DNA of 64,000 nt from Dyadobacter psychrophilus (GTDB lineage: Bacteria > Bacteroidota > Bacteroidia > Cytophagales > Spirosomataceae), in NCBI RefSeq assembly GCF_900167945.1, contig NZ_FUZA01000002.1, positions 930,001-994,000 on the forward strand, given 5' to 3'. Shown piece by piece: positions 8,211-17,016 of the stretch (position 1 is the stretch's first letter; each line of letters opens with the position of its first letter). The notes beneath the pieces are model-generated. The model did no database searches. It was not told the DNA's origin and was given only the letters and a program-made list of their open reading frames with translations. A program made the translations under genes and the position numbers.

Positions 8211-10631
8211 ATGAAAGTTCTTCTATCAATCGTAATATCCCTGCTTTTGTCGTCCCAGTGTTTTGCGCAAACAGGAAAACTGAGCGGCACGATCATGGAC
8301 AACACCAAAATTGGTTTGCCCGGGGCAAATATTCTCATCAAAAACACCAGCATTGGTACGCAGACCAACGATACGGGTTTCTTTGAAATAGCTAATGTAG
8401 CCGACGGAAATTATATTTTGTCGATATCTTCTGTCGGATTTAAGACAAAAGAAGTGCCCTTCACCATTTCGCAGAATGAGGTGGATTTGAAAACCATCGT
8501 TCTTTACGCCGGTGATGAAATATTGCGGGAAGTCGTGATTGAAGGGGAAAGGGAGAATAAATTTTCGAGAAGCAAAACGGCATATGTTTCCAAATTGCCG
8601 CTAAGGGATTTCGAGAACACGCAGGTTTACAGCACCATCACCAACTATTTGTTGAAATCCCAGATCGTTACGAATTTTGATGACGCCCTGAAAAATGCAA
8701 CCGGCGTCGAAAATTTGTGGACATCAACCGGTCGCGGCGGAGATGGCGCAGGATACTTTTCACTTCGCGGATTTTCTGTTCAGCCCAAACTCGTGAATGG
8801 CCTTCCCGGACTTACCAATGGCACGATCAACCCGGCGAACATTGAACGCATTGAAGTCCTGAAAGGGCCGTCGGCGACATTATTCGGAAATGCGGTCAGC
8901 TCTTACGGCGGGCTTATTAATGTAGTTACCAAAAAACCATATGTAGGGACCGGCGGAGAGCTTTCTTTTACGACCGGCTCTTACGGCCTGAACCAGATTA
9001 CGGGTGACTTCAACACGGCTTTGAGCAAGGAAAAAAACCTTTATTTCAGACTCAACACGTCCTACGCCACAGAACGGAGCTTCCAGGATGCGGGTTTCAG
9101 AAAGTCTTTTTTTGTAGCGCCTTCGCTATCTTACAAGGTGAATAATAATCTGTCATTTTCTTTTTACGGGGAAATCACACAGGCGGAGCAAACCAACCCG
9201 ATGTTCCTTTTCCTGAACAGAAGCGCTCCCACGCAGTCTAAAAACCTCAAAGAACTGGGATATAATAACAAGCTTTCATTTACCAGCAATGATCTGACCT
9301 TGCAAAATCCCACGCAAAATTACCGCGTTGAGATGGATTACAAACTCTCCGACGAGTGGCAGTCACAAACATTGATATCAAAAAGCGCTACTTCGACGAA
9401 AGGTTATTATTCCTATTTGTTCGACTATGGAATTTTGGGGAATGATACATTTTCAAGGTTTTTGAATAAACAAAATGAATACACCGGAACGTCCGATATC
9501 CAGCAAAACTTCATTGGTGATTTCAATTTGGGCGCTATGAGAAACCGGGTTGTGATCGGCCTGGATTATTTCTCGGCTATTTCCACAAGCAACGGAACGG
9601 GTTATGCCTTCTATGGCAATGTAACGCCTGAGGGCGGTGCTAATGGTGATGATCCGTTTACACCGAAAGTTGAAACGAGGGATTATCCGCTTTCCACTGC
9701 CGCTGTAGATGCTGTGCTGGCGTTGCAACCGGTGTCTAACGCGAAGTCTAAATACAATATATACAGTGCCTATGCATCTGACGTTCTGAATCTTACTAAA
9801 AGTTTATCCGTAATGGTAGGCCTCCGCCTGGACCATTTTGATAACGTGGGAAGCGTAACCACTTCGGAAGATGATTATAACCAGACAACATTATCTCCCA
9901 AATTCGGGATCCTGTATCAGCCTGTTGCCGACAAAGTTTCTGTTTTTGCCAATTACCAAAACGGGTTCACCAACGTAGCGCCAGCGCTGGTTGGAAATCC
10001 GGAAGACGGCCCGCAAACCATCAAGACTTTCAGGCCTGAGCAAGCGAATCAGATTGAATTTGGTATTAAAACCAATATCATTAAAAACAAGCTGAATGCG
10101 ACTATCAGTTATTATGATATCAAAGTAAAAGATCAAGTTATCACAGATCCGTCATCTCCTTTTAACAAAATTCAGGGCGGGGAAATTTACAGCAAGGGTT
10201 TTGAAATCGAATTAAATGCCAACCCGGTCAATGGCCTGAACATTAGGGCTGGATATAGCAACAACGACAGCAAGACAACCAAGTCGGATAACACCGAAAT
10301 CCTGGACAAGCGACCGCTGGACGCAGGTTCGAAGCACCTTTACAATGCCTGGGCAAACTACGAGGTGCCTGGCGGAAAATTGAAAGGGTTCGGCATTGGG
10401 GCAGGCGTAAACGGCGCAAGTGAAAGATTTGCGATCAATTACGTTTCAACGGGAAATTTCATGCTTCCGGCTTACACAGTAGCAAACGCATCGCTGTTTT
10501 ATCAGGCCGAAAACTATCGCATCGGCATTAAGCTCAACAACGCATTCAATAAGGAATACTACAAAGGCTGGTCCACGATCGCTCCCCAAACGCCACGCGC
10601 CTTGCTAGCCAACATCACTTACAATTTCTAA
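8211..10631 (+). CDS. TonB-dependent siderophore receptor
   Basis: This outer-membrane receptor should take up ferric siderophores using TonB energy. A signal peptide (residues 1-20, ending QCFAQ) is followed by a carboxypeptidase-regulatory-like beta-sandwich (residues 22-105; GLPGANILIKNTSIGTQTND), then the plug domain (about 130-240) with SLRGFSVQPKLVNGLPG and IERIEVLKGPSATLFG, and a C-terminal 22-strand barrel ending in an aromatic residue (LLANITYNF). The plug sequence and the barrel motif LSPKFGILYQP fit the FhuA/FoxA siderophore branch rather than the SusC branch. It stands alone, with its own promoter at 8166 and a terminator at 10652. The exact siderophore cannot be read from sequence. 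Confidence 0.9.
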   Translation: MKVLLSIVISLLLSSQCFAQTGKLSGTIMDNTKIGLPGANILIKNTSIGTQTNDTGFFEIANVADGNYILSISSVGFKTKEVPFTISQNEVDLKTIVLYAGDEILREVVIEGERENKFSRSKTAYVSKLPLRDFENTQVYSTITNYLLKSQIVTNFDDALKNATGVENLWTSTGRGGDGAGYFSLRGFSVQPKLVNGLPGLTNGTINPANIERIEVLKGPSATLFGNAVSSYGGLINVVTKKPYVGTGGELSFTTGSYGLNQITGDFNTALSKEKNLYFRLNTSYATERSFQDAGFRKSFFVAPSLSYKVNNNLSFSFYGEITQAEQTNPMFLFLNRSAPTQSKNLKELGYNNKLSFTSNDLTLQNPTQNYRVEMDYKLSDEWQSQTLISKSATSTKGYYSYLFDYGILGNDTFSRFLNKQNEYTGTSDIQQNFIGDFNLGAMRNRVVIGLDYFSAISTSNGTGYAFYGNVTPEGGANGDDPFTPKVETRDYPLSTAAVDAVLALQPVSNAKSKYNIYSAYASDVLNLTKSLSVMVGLRLDHFDNVGSVTTSEDDYNQTTLSPKFGILYQPVADKVSVFANYQNGFTNVAPALVGNPEDGPQTIKTFRPEQANQIEFGIKTNIIKNKLNATISYYDIKVKDQVITDPSSPFNKIQGGEIYSKGFEIELNANPVNGLNIRAGYSNNDSKTTKSDNTEILDKRPLDAGSKHLYNAWANYEVPGGKLKGFGIGAGVNGASERFAINYVSTGNFMLPAYTVANASLFYQAENYRIGIKLNNAFNKEYYKGWSTIAPQTPRALLANITYNF

Positions 10632-10651
10632 AAAATTGCAGATATCCCACG

Positions 10652-10688
10652 GGCACAGCTAATCAACGTTTAGCTGTGCCAGTTTTGT
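10652..10688. terminator. Bidirectional terminator between convergent genes
   Basis: GGCACAGCTAA (10652-10662) pairs perfectly with TTAGCTGTGCC (10670-10680) across a short loop, followed by AGTTTTG. It sits between the convergent receptor and antiporter genes. Confidence 0.8.
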
Positions 10689-10720
10689 TACCAGATTCCG
10701 CCATTCAAAATAGCTGCTAA

Positions 10721-12304
10721 TCAAATAATCTTCAACCGCTCTTCTTCCAGATCAATCTGATAGAGTTGTTGGCGAATGATATTTTCGTCGATCAGCGGGT
10801 CTTTGTTTAATTCAGAAAGATATTGCCTTTGGATTTCCAGGACTTCTACAAAAATGACTTTTGTTTTATAATTCATCCAGCTGTCGTCAGAAGCCTTGGC
10901 GCGTTCTTCCCATTGTTTTAGAAATTTTTCCATACCGGCGTGACCGATCACGTCATTATCATACTTTGTTTTCAGAAATTCGTAAACGTGTTGCTTCAAG
11001 CCTTGTTTCATCTTTTTTCTGGTGGATTCTTCCAGCTCTTCATCAGCGGATCCGTCGAATAATTCCGTCCGTTTTATGAGATAGGGTAATGTAAGGCCCT
11101 GTACAACAAGTGTTAACAGTATCGCTACGAATGTGATTACCAAAATAAGGTTCCTGTGAGGGAAGGCAGCACCGTTGTCTAATGTGATAGGGATTGCAAG
11201 CGCTGCGGCAAGGGACACAACGCCACGCATTCCCGTCCATCCGAGCAACAGGGGCATAAGCCAGCGCCTTCTGTTGTTGCGGGCGCGCGGCACTACGCCG
11301 GGGCGGAAGATAATTGTTGCCAGTAACGCTGCATAAGAGCTGATCATGCGTGCGGCGATCAGCACGCCCGTTACCAACACACCAAAACCGATAGCAATGC
11401 GCAGTGAAATACCTTCATTTCGCAAGCCTTCCACAATCTCCGGCAATTCGAGGCCTATGATCAGGAAGACCACGCCGTTTAGAATAAATACAAAACTTTC
11501 CCAGACACTGAAACTCTGGATGCGGCTGGCGCTATCCAAAAAAATGAGCCGCCTGGCAGACATGTATAAGCCGCCGCAAACCACAGCGAGTATGCCCGAG
11601 CAATGCACCTGCTCCGCGATCCAATACATAAAATACGGCTCGATAAGTGTCAGTGCAATGGCTGATTGCGCGTCGAGCGGCAGGCGCTTATGTGCCTGAA
11701 CAAAAAGCCAGGCGAGCAATAAACCCAGCCCTGCGCCGCCTATGGCCATCCATAAAAAGCTCAATGCAGCTTCCTGCCAGATAAACTGACCCGTGCCGAC
11801 GGCCACCAGCGCAAAACGGAAAACGATCAGCGATGAAGCGTCATTAAGCAGGCTTTCCCCTTCCAGGATGGTTGCGGTGGACTTGGGTATTTTTACGAAT
11901 TTCGTAATAGCTCCCGTGCTGACGGCGTCCGGCGGCGATACGATTCCGCCCAATAGGAATCCGGAAGCAATGGTGAACCCGGGTATAAAATGGTTGGCCA
12001 CGATAGCCACGGATAGCGCGGTAAAAAACACCACCAGGAAGGCAAAGCTGCCAATGATCCGCCACCATTTTTTCATTTCCTTGAACGAGATCGTCCACGA
12101 GGCTTCGAAAAGCAGCGGCGGGAGAAAAATAAAAAAAATCAGGTCGGGATTGATCCGCAGCATGGGTAATCCAGGGACAAAACTGACCAGCAGACCAGCC
12201 ACAACCAGCAGGATAGGATAGGCGATCCTTAATTTGCTAGCCAACATGTTCAGCATCACGATGGCTGCGATCATGGCAAGCAGAAATGGCAAAAGCGTAT
12301 GCAT
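10721..12304 (-). CDS. Na+/H+ antiporter, CPA1 family, with cytosolic C-terminal domain
   Basis: It is a monovalent cation/proton antiporter of the inner membrane. About 12 TM helices span residues 1-410; the ion-binding motif GESLLNDASSLIVFRF contains the paired Asn-Asp of CPA1 proteins, with GGIVSPPDAVS before it and GWTGMRGVVSLAAALAIP after it. The last roughly 115 residues form a charged soluble tail. I start at 12304 (MHTLLPFLLAMIAA) and not at 12382: the extra 26 codons are polar and unlike the family start, while 12304 leads directly into TM1 and has AAAGGTAA upstream. Probable role: sodium and pH homeostasis. A second CPA1 gene lies at 19040. Confidence 0.9.
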   Translation of the reverse strand: MHTLLPFLLAMIAAIVMLNMLASKLRIAYPILLVVAGLLVSFVPGLPMLRINPDLIFFIFLPPLLFEASWTISFKEMKKWWRIIGSFAFLVVFFTALSVAIVANHFIPGFTIASGFLLGGIVSPPDAVSTGAITKFVKIPKSTATILEGESLLNDASSLIVFRFALVAVGTGQFIWQEAALSFLWMAIGGAGLGLLLAWLFVQAHKRLPLDAQSAIALTLIEPYFMYWIAEQVHCSGILAVVCGGLYMSARRLIFLDSASRIQSFSVWESFVFILNGVVFLIIGLELPEIVEGLRNEGISLRIAIGFGVLVTGVLIAARMISSYAALLATIIFRPGVVPRARNNRRRWLMPLLLGWTGMRGVVSLAAALAIPITLDNGAAFPHRNLILVITFVAILLTLVVQGLTLPYLIKRTELFDGSADEELEESTRKKMKQGLKQHVYEFLKTKYDNDVIGHAGMEKFLKQWEERAKASDDSWMNYKTKVIFVEVLEIQRQYLSELNKDPLIDENIIRQQLYQIDLEEERLKII

Positions 12305-12492
12305 AGACGGTAAATTACCTTTGTTTGCCCTAATTAAAGCATAAATCTCGATTGTCGTGCAGGTCTTTTTGCCGGAAGCCATTCTTTAATTGACCTTATA
12401 AGCAATTTTCAGTTACAGCAATAATTAATTGAGAACATGAAGCTTGTGGAACAGTTTTTAATGAACATTTATCAAACATCTACATTAGAAAC

Positions 12493-12966
12493 ATGAAACC
12501 TGAAATCAGAAGTCTGGCAGGCGGGTTGGCTGGCGCCATTGTCCTGAATATCATTCACGAAGCCGCGAAAAGATTTTCGCATAAAGCCCCCCGTATCGAC
12601 AAAGTCGGTGAGGAAGCATTGACAAAATCGCTGCATGCGGTTGGCGCATCGGCTCCGACGGGCAATGCGCTTTTTGGAACAACATTGGCAGCTGATATAG
12701 CAAGCAATACCATGTATTATGCCATGATAGGCAAGGGATCGAAAGAGAACTTGTTGTTACGCGGCGCCGGTTATGGCCTTTTTGCAGGCCTGGGTGCGGT
12801 AGGGCTCACGCAGAAGCTGGGATTAAGCGATAAACCTGTTACCAAAACCACAGAAACTAAGGTGATGACGGTGGCGTGGTATTTATTAGGCGGACTGGCA
12901 GCTGCCTTTGTGATGCAAAAAGTTGGGGAATATGAAGATTCACATGGCCCGATCCTGTCCATTTGA
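12493..12966 (+). CDS. Small glycine/alanine-rich membrane protein, unknown
   Basis: I do not recognise the family. The 157-residue protein has three or four hydrophobic segments: residues 8-22 (LAGGLAGAIVLNIIH), 58-80 around TTLAADIASNTMYYAMIG, 88-105 (LLRGAGYGLFAGLGAVGL) and 127-143 (TVAWYLLGGLAAAFVMQ). Glycines are spaced as in tightly packed helices, so an inner-membrane location is likely. It is divergent from the CPA1 antiporter gene and convergent with msrA, with a strong shared terminator at 12990. The short upstream region has no clear promoter box. It may be a stress-linked membrane protein, but nothing in the sequence proves that. Confidence 0.75.
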   Translation: MKPEIRSLAGGLAGAIVLNIIHEAAKRFSHKAPRIDKVGEEALTKSLHAVGASAPTGNALFGTTLAADIASNTMYYAMIGKGSKENLLLRGAGYGLFAGLGAVGLTQKLGLSDKPVTKTTETKVMTVAWYLLGGLAAAFVMQKVGEYEDSHGPILSI

Positions 12967-12989
12967 GTTTCCCCTGCTTCTATAGGCAC

Positions 12990-13030
12990 AAAAAATAAAC
13001 ACGGCGATTTAATCGACGTGTTTATTTTTT
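12990..13030. terminator. Bidirectional terminator
   Basis: The 14-base arms AAAAAATAAACACG and CGTGTTTATTTTTT are perfectly complementary, with an inner CGATT/AATCG hairpin in the loop. A-runs and T-runs on both sides let it serve the converging gene at 12493 and msrA. Confidence 0.85.
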
Positions 13031-13049
13031 GCTTCGAAGTTCCTCTTTA

Positions 13050-13541
13050 TTAATTCAATTTCCAGCTTGGTCGTTCAAAGTGGCAGGTGTATCCGCCGGG
13101 GTGTTTTTGCAAATAGTCCTGATGCTCGGCTTCCGCATTCCAGAAATCACCCGCAGGGACAACTTCCGTAACAATTTTTCCCGGCCATATGCCCGAAGTT
13201 TCCATTTCCGCGATTAATGTTTCAGCTACTTCACGCTGGCTTTCGTCCAGATAAAAAATGGCGGAACGATAAGAAGTCCCGATGTCATTTCCCTGCCTGT
13301 TGCGTGTTGTTGGATCGTGGATCTGGAAGAAATATTCAAGTAAACCCCGGTAAGTAAGTTGTGAAGGATCGAAAACGATCTCAATTCCTTCCGCATGCGT
13401 TCCGTGGTTTCGGTATGTAGCATTGGGAACATCGCCGCCGGTGTAACCAACCACCGTTGAGATGACACCCGGTTGATGTCTGAAAAGTTCTTCTACTCCC
13501 CAAAAGCAACCACCTGCCAAAATGGCTTTTTCAGTACTCAT
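13050..13541 (-). CDS. msrA: Peptide-methionine (S)-S-oxide reductase MsrA
   Basis: MsrA reduces the S-epimer of methionine sulfoxide in proteins and free methionine, repairing oxidative damage in the cytoplasm. The catalytic motif [11 protein letters not shown] is present at residues 10-20 with the nucleophilic Cys at 12. Other family signatures follow: [49 protein letters not shown] and [10 protein letters not shown]. The end ([20 protein letters not shown]) carries the usual substrate-site Tyr residues; a Cys lies near it that could act in resolution. Length (163 aa) is typical for a stand-alone MsrA without a fused MsrB. The gene is convergent with the small membrane-protein gene. Confidence 0.97.
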   Translation of the reverse strand: MSTEKAILAGGCFWGVEELFRHQPGVISTVVGYTGGDVPNATYRNHGTHAEGIEIVFDPSQLTYRGLLEYFFQIHDPTTRNRQGNDIGTSYRSAIFYLDESQREVAETLIAEMETSGIWPGKIVTEVVPAGDFWNAEAEHQDYLQKHPGGYTCHFERPSWKLN

Positions 13542-13670
13542 ATAGTCTGTTTTTTTAAGTATAATATAGATAGCAAAAATTCCATGCCCTCCATTCCAGA
13601 CGCGAGCCTGTTGTTAAAAAACTGACACACTTACCCAAATCCCCGCCAAAAACATAGCAACTCTTTCCTG

Positions 13671-14258
13671 TCAGCCACCACCGACTTTCACTTGTTCGGG
13701 TGCTTCGTTATATCCGCCAGAGCGGTCGGTCATATTTTCATCACTTTTAACATTATCCTGTTCCGTCGCGTCCTGATTTGATGCGCCTGTGTCTTGCGAG
13801 CTTCCGCCTTCTGTGGAACCGGAAGTTAAATAGGAACTCAAATCGTTCAGGCCTTTTTCCCAGCCTTCTTCATGCGGTTTTAAAAATTCAGGGCCTGAAA
13901 ATCCTTCTTGCAACACCTTTAATTTGCTTCCTTCGCCTTCCGAGGAAAACGTAATGTGCAATGTGTAGCCACTTTCCGAACCCTCATCGCTCATATTCCA
14001 CACCCACGAGTACACCAGCTTTTCATTGGGGACCACCTCGGTGTAAGAGCCGGTAATCTGCAATCCCGATTCGCCCACATGGTATTCCACCGCGCCACCT
14101 TCTTTGAGCTCATTTTTTACATCAACGAGTGTATCTCCCATAGGATGCCACCATTGTTTTAATTGTTCTGCCTCTGTCCAGGCCTTGAAGAGCGTTTCCA
14201 CATCTACATCAAAACTCCGCTCGATCTCAATCACATTCGTTTTTTGCTCCGCATCCAT
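13671..14258 (-). CDS. SRPBCC (AHSA1) domain protein with disordered acidic tail
   Basis: Residues 8-140 are an AHSA1-type SRPBCC domain: IEIERSFDVDVETLFKAWTE, LKQWWHPMGDTLVDVKNEL, EVVPNEKLVYSWVW and the C-terminal helix LKPHEEGWEKGLNDLSSYL. In the AHSA1 family this fold binds hydrophobic ligands or partner proteins. After residue 140 comes a tail of about 50 residues rich in Ser, Gln, Asp, Asn and Gly (GSTEGGSSQDTGASNQDATE) that should be unstructured; such a tail is unusual for the family. No signal peptide is present. It lies in the same direction as the histidine kinase gene upstream (68-base gap), and the two could be linked in a transcript. Confidence 0.85.
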   Translation of the reverse strand: MDAEQKTNVIEIERSFDVDVETLFKAWTEAEQLKQWWHPMGDTLVDVKNELKEGGAVEYHVGESGLQITGSYTEVVPNEKLVYSWVWNMSDEGSESGYTLHITFSSEGEGSKLKVLQEGFSGPEFLKPHEEGWEKGLNDLSSYLTSGSTEGGSSQDTGASNQDATEQDNVKSDENMTDRSGGYNEAPEQVKVGGG

Positions 14259-14326
14259 ATTCTTTCAATTTTTAGTTTTGTTGATTCCTGAAAGTAGTCG
14301 TTGATTATAATAACTGTGCCCCGCAC

Positions 14327-16783
14327 TTATTGCGCGGGCAGATAGATGCTGAATGTTGCACCTTCTCCCGGGTTGCTGGTAACCGTGATAGCGCCGCCAT
14401 GATTGGCTGCAACACGCTCACAAATAGCGAGGCCAATACCCGTTCCCGAATACTGGCTTCTGCCATGAAGCCGTTGGAATAGTTGAAAAATCCTGTCAGC
14501 GTACTGCTGGTCGAAACCGATTCCATTGTCCGACACATCTATCTGATGATACATATATGCGCTACGGATTACCTTCGCAGAAGAAGGGAGTTCTGCGCTC
14601 GTGATAATTTTACCGGTAATGTGAATGACCGGAGCCAGTTCAGGTTTTCTGAATTTGAGTGCGTTGCTGATCAAATTCTGGAAAAGCTGGTTCAACTGCA
14701 TTTTATCTCCGTGTATTTCAGGAAGTTGTTCGGTCGTGATCACCGCGGACGTTTCCGTTATCAGCAATTCAAGATCATTTAAAACCTCGTAAACAACCCT
14801 GCTGAGCGATACAGGTTCAATGACATCCTTATGTTCCGTTATCCGGGAAAACGACAGCAGATCTTCGATCAGGTCAGACATGCGTTTGGCGGAATTCTGC
14901 ATCCGATGCAGGTAATTAATGCCCTCGCCCAGGTTGGCTGCATATCGTTTGGCAAGCAAATCGGAAAAGGATTGGATCTTACGCAGCGGCTCCTGCAAGT
15001 CATGTGACGCCACATAGGCAAATTGCTGAAGGTTAACATTAGACTGCTGCAGCAGGTTATTGGAGTCGGATAACTCTTCATTGGTTGCTACATATTCCTC
15101 ATTCAAGGCCGCTAGCTCTTCATTCATAGCTTCCAGTTGTTCCGTGCGCTGCTGCACCTGGGATTCCAGTGCAACCTTGATTTTCCGCTGAATGGTCACA
15201 TCCCGGGCAGTGCCGATCATCGTATGTGGTTTGCCGTTTTCGTCCGTAAGCACCTTGCCCTGCGCGTGAAGAACCCTGGCAGCCCCGGTTTTCCCGGCAT
15301 CCATCTTGTATTCCATATTATATATTCCGTCCGAGCCTGGTGCTATTGCGCGGTTCACCGCCGCAACGACAGCTGGCAAATCGTCCCCGGAAATAGCGGC
15401 GTAAACCTTTTCAAATGTAATCTGATCCTCTTTTTCCACGCCAAACCATTGTTTCAACCGATCGGAATAGTCGAGCATGCCGGTTTCAAGATCAATGGAG
15501 TAGGTGCCGAGCTCCGCAAGCTCAATCGCACCCCGTAGAAAAGTTTCGGTTTCTTCCAGCTTCTTTCTGCTTAACACTTGCGAAGTAAGGTCGGTTGCTA
15601 CCACAAAAACGCCTGTAATGTTGCCCGCAGAATCCCTTTGCGGCTGATAGGCTAAATCCACATAAATGGTTTGTAACACGCCGTCAAATTCGATATCAAC
15701 GGCCTGCTCCTTGGCAACATACGGCACACCCGTATCTATAACATCCTGCAAGAGCTGCTCGAAACCCTGGCCCGCAATTTCGGGAATAGCCTCCACCAAG
15801 GGTTTGCCGACAATCTGCTGCTGCTGCTTTCCCACCAGCTTTGCGTAAAACTGGTTTGCCATCGTGAAAGTCAGCTTGTCTTTATGGATGATGGCAATGC
15901 CCACAGGCGATTGTTCAAACAGTTCCAGCAACTGCATCTGGCTTTGCTTTATTTTCTGTTCAATATTAACCCGCTCTGTGACATCAATGGCAATGTCCAG
16001 TATTGCATATACATTTCCTTCATTGTCGTAAACAGGTGAGTATGTGATGTCATATTTATTGTGCGTCATCACTCCCTGCTGTACGATATCTACCTGCGTT
16101 CCAAAGCTTTGGAATGTGACCCCAGTTGTATAAACGTCGTCCAGAATTTTTAAAAATGCCTGGTTTTGCAATTCCGGCATCACCTCTCGGAGCGGCAAGC
16201 CCACAATGTCGGGACCTTTTCCCACGATATCGATGAACGCCTGATTGGGCATTTCCACAACCAGGTCACGTCCAACGAAAAGCCCGATCGCTGCCGGCGC
16301 AGACTCGATAACTGTCCTCAATTTAGCCTCGCTTTCCTCTAATGACTTTTTTGCCAGCAGTTGTGCGGAAACATTGCCTTCCTCTTCCGTAATGTCAATA
16401 AAGCTGCCCAGCAGCCGCTTAATGTTGGTGGTAGTTACGTGCGACTGGCCTTTACAAAGCACATAGCGACTCGTTTCAGTGCCCGTTTCAAGCGTGCGGA
16501 GTTTCAGAGAAAAAGAACGCTGGGAAACCTGGTTTAATGTATCGGCAATTTCTTTGGTCAACTTACTGCTGTCATCAGGATTGATCCGGTCCAGAAGGAC
16601 TTCCAAATCAATGATATCATTGCCGCTGAGTTTAAAAAGATTCTTTGTACGTCGGCATAAACGGATTTGCCCGGTTGGAAAGTCGAGTTCCCAGGTTCCT
16701 ATTCCTGCGGATTCCAGAGCAAGATTGAGACGTTGTATTTCTAGGGTGTTGTCAGTATCAAATGCGTTAGCCCGGCCTGCCAT
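14327..16783 (-). CDS. Multi-PAS sensor histidine kinase
   Basis: It is a soluble sensor kinase of about 818 residues with no TM helices. At least four PAS-like modules occupy residues 10-540, with repeated PAS ends such as VYAILDIAIDVTERVNIEQ and GVFVVATDLTSQVLSRKK. A coiled coil follows (QVQQRTEQLEAMNEELAALN), then a HisKA domain with FAYVASHDLQEPLRK (phosphoacceptor His near 593) and a HATPase_c domain with the N-box LFQNLISNALKFRKPE, DNGIGFDQQYADRIF and TGIGLAICERVAANHGG. No response regulator is adjacent, so it is an orphan kinase. The start at 16783 (MAGRANAF) is preferred to 16873, because the earlier codons lie in probable promoter DNA. Confidence 0.9.
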   Translation of the reverse strand: MAGRANAFDTDNTLEIQRLNLALESAGIGTWELDFPTGQIRLCRRTKNLFKLSGNDIIDLEVLLDRINPDDSSKLTKEIADTLNQVSQRSFSLKLRTLETGTETSRYVLCKGQSHVTTTNIKRLLGSFIDITEEEGNVSAQLLAKKSLEESEAKLRTVIESAPAAIGLFVGRDLVVEMPNQAFIDIVGKGPDIVGLPLREVMPELQNQAFLKILDDVYTTGVTFQSFGTQVDIVQQGVMTHNKYDITYSPVYDNEGNVYAILDIAIDVTERVNIEQKIKQSQMQLLELFEQSPVGIAIIHKDKLTFTMANQFYAKLVGKQQQQIVGKPLVEAIPEIAGQGFEQLLQDVIDTGVPYVAKEQAVDIEFDGVLQTIYVDLAYQPQRDSAGNITGVFVVATDLTSQVLSRKKLEETETFLRGAIELAELGTYSIDLETGMLDYSDRLKQWFGVEKEDQITFEKVYAAISGDDLPAVVAAVNRAIAPGSDGIYNMEYKMDAGKTGAARVLHAQGKVLTDENGKPHTMIGTARDVTIQRKIKVALESQVQQRTEQLEAMNEELAALNEEYVATNEELSDSNNLLQQSNVNLQQFAYVASHDLQEPLRKIQSFSDLLAKRYAANLGEGINYLHRMQNSAKRMSDLIEDLLSFSRITEHKDVIEPVSLSRVVYEVLNDLELLITETSAVITTEQLPEIHGDKMQLNQLFQNLISNALKFRKPELAPVIHITGKIITSAELPSSAKVIRSAYMYHQIDVSDNGIGFDQQYADRIFQLFQRLHGRSQYSGTGIGLAICERVAANHGGAITVTSNPGEGATFSIYLPAQ

Positions 16784-16961
16784 GTATTGCGGTTTTAAAA
16801 AGCAAAATAGTAATTGACCCTTAGTCAAGCATATGATCCAAGAGAAAGGATCAATATGTGCATACAAAAACACTATGCCAAAATTTTAGCAAAAAGAAAC
16901 CGCGTTATTTAAATTATAAAAAAATCTGGGTTCGGTTTGGAATATCTATTTTTTTATCATT

Positions 16962-16980
16962 TACTTTGTATCGCAAAGTA
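16962..16980 (+). promoter_or_regulatory. Inverted repeat operator before the DUF4153 gene
   Basis: TACTTTG and CAAAGTA flank TATCG, a perfect 7-5-7 inverted repeat 37 bases before the ATG at 17017. TACTTTG also resembles a shortened -7 box, so a bound protein would block RNA polymerase. The regulator is not encoded nearby. Confidence 0.5.
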
Positions 16981-17016
16981 CTTTTAGGTATCCGACTTTA
17001 ATCATGCCATTGTTTT

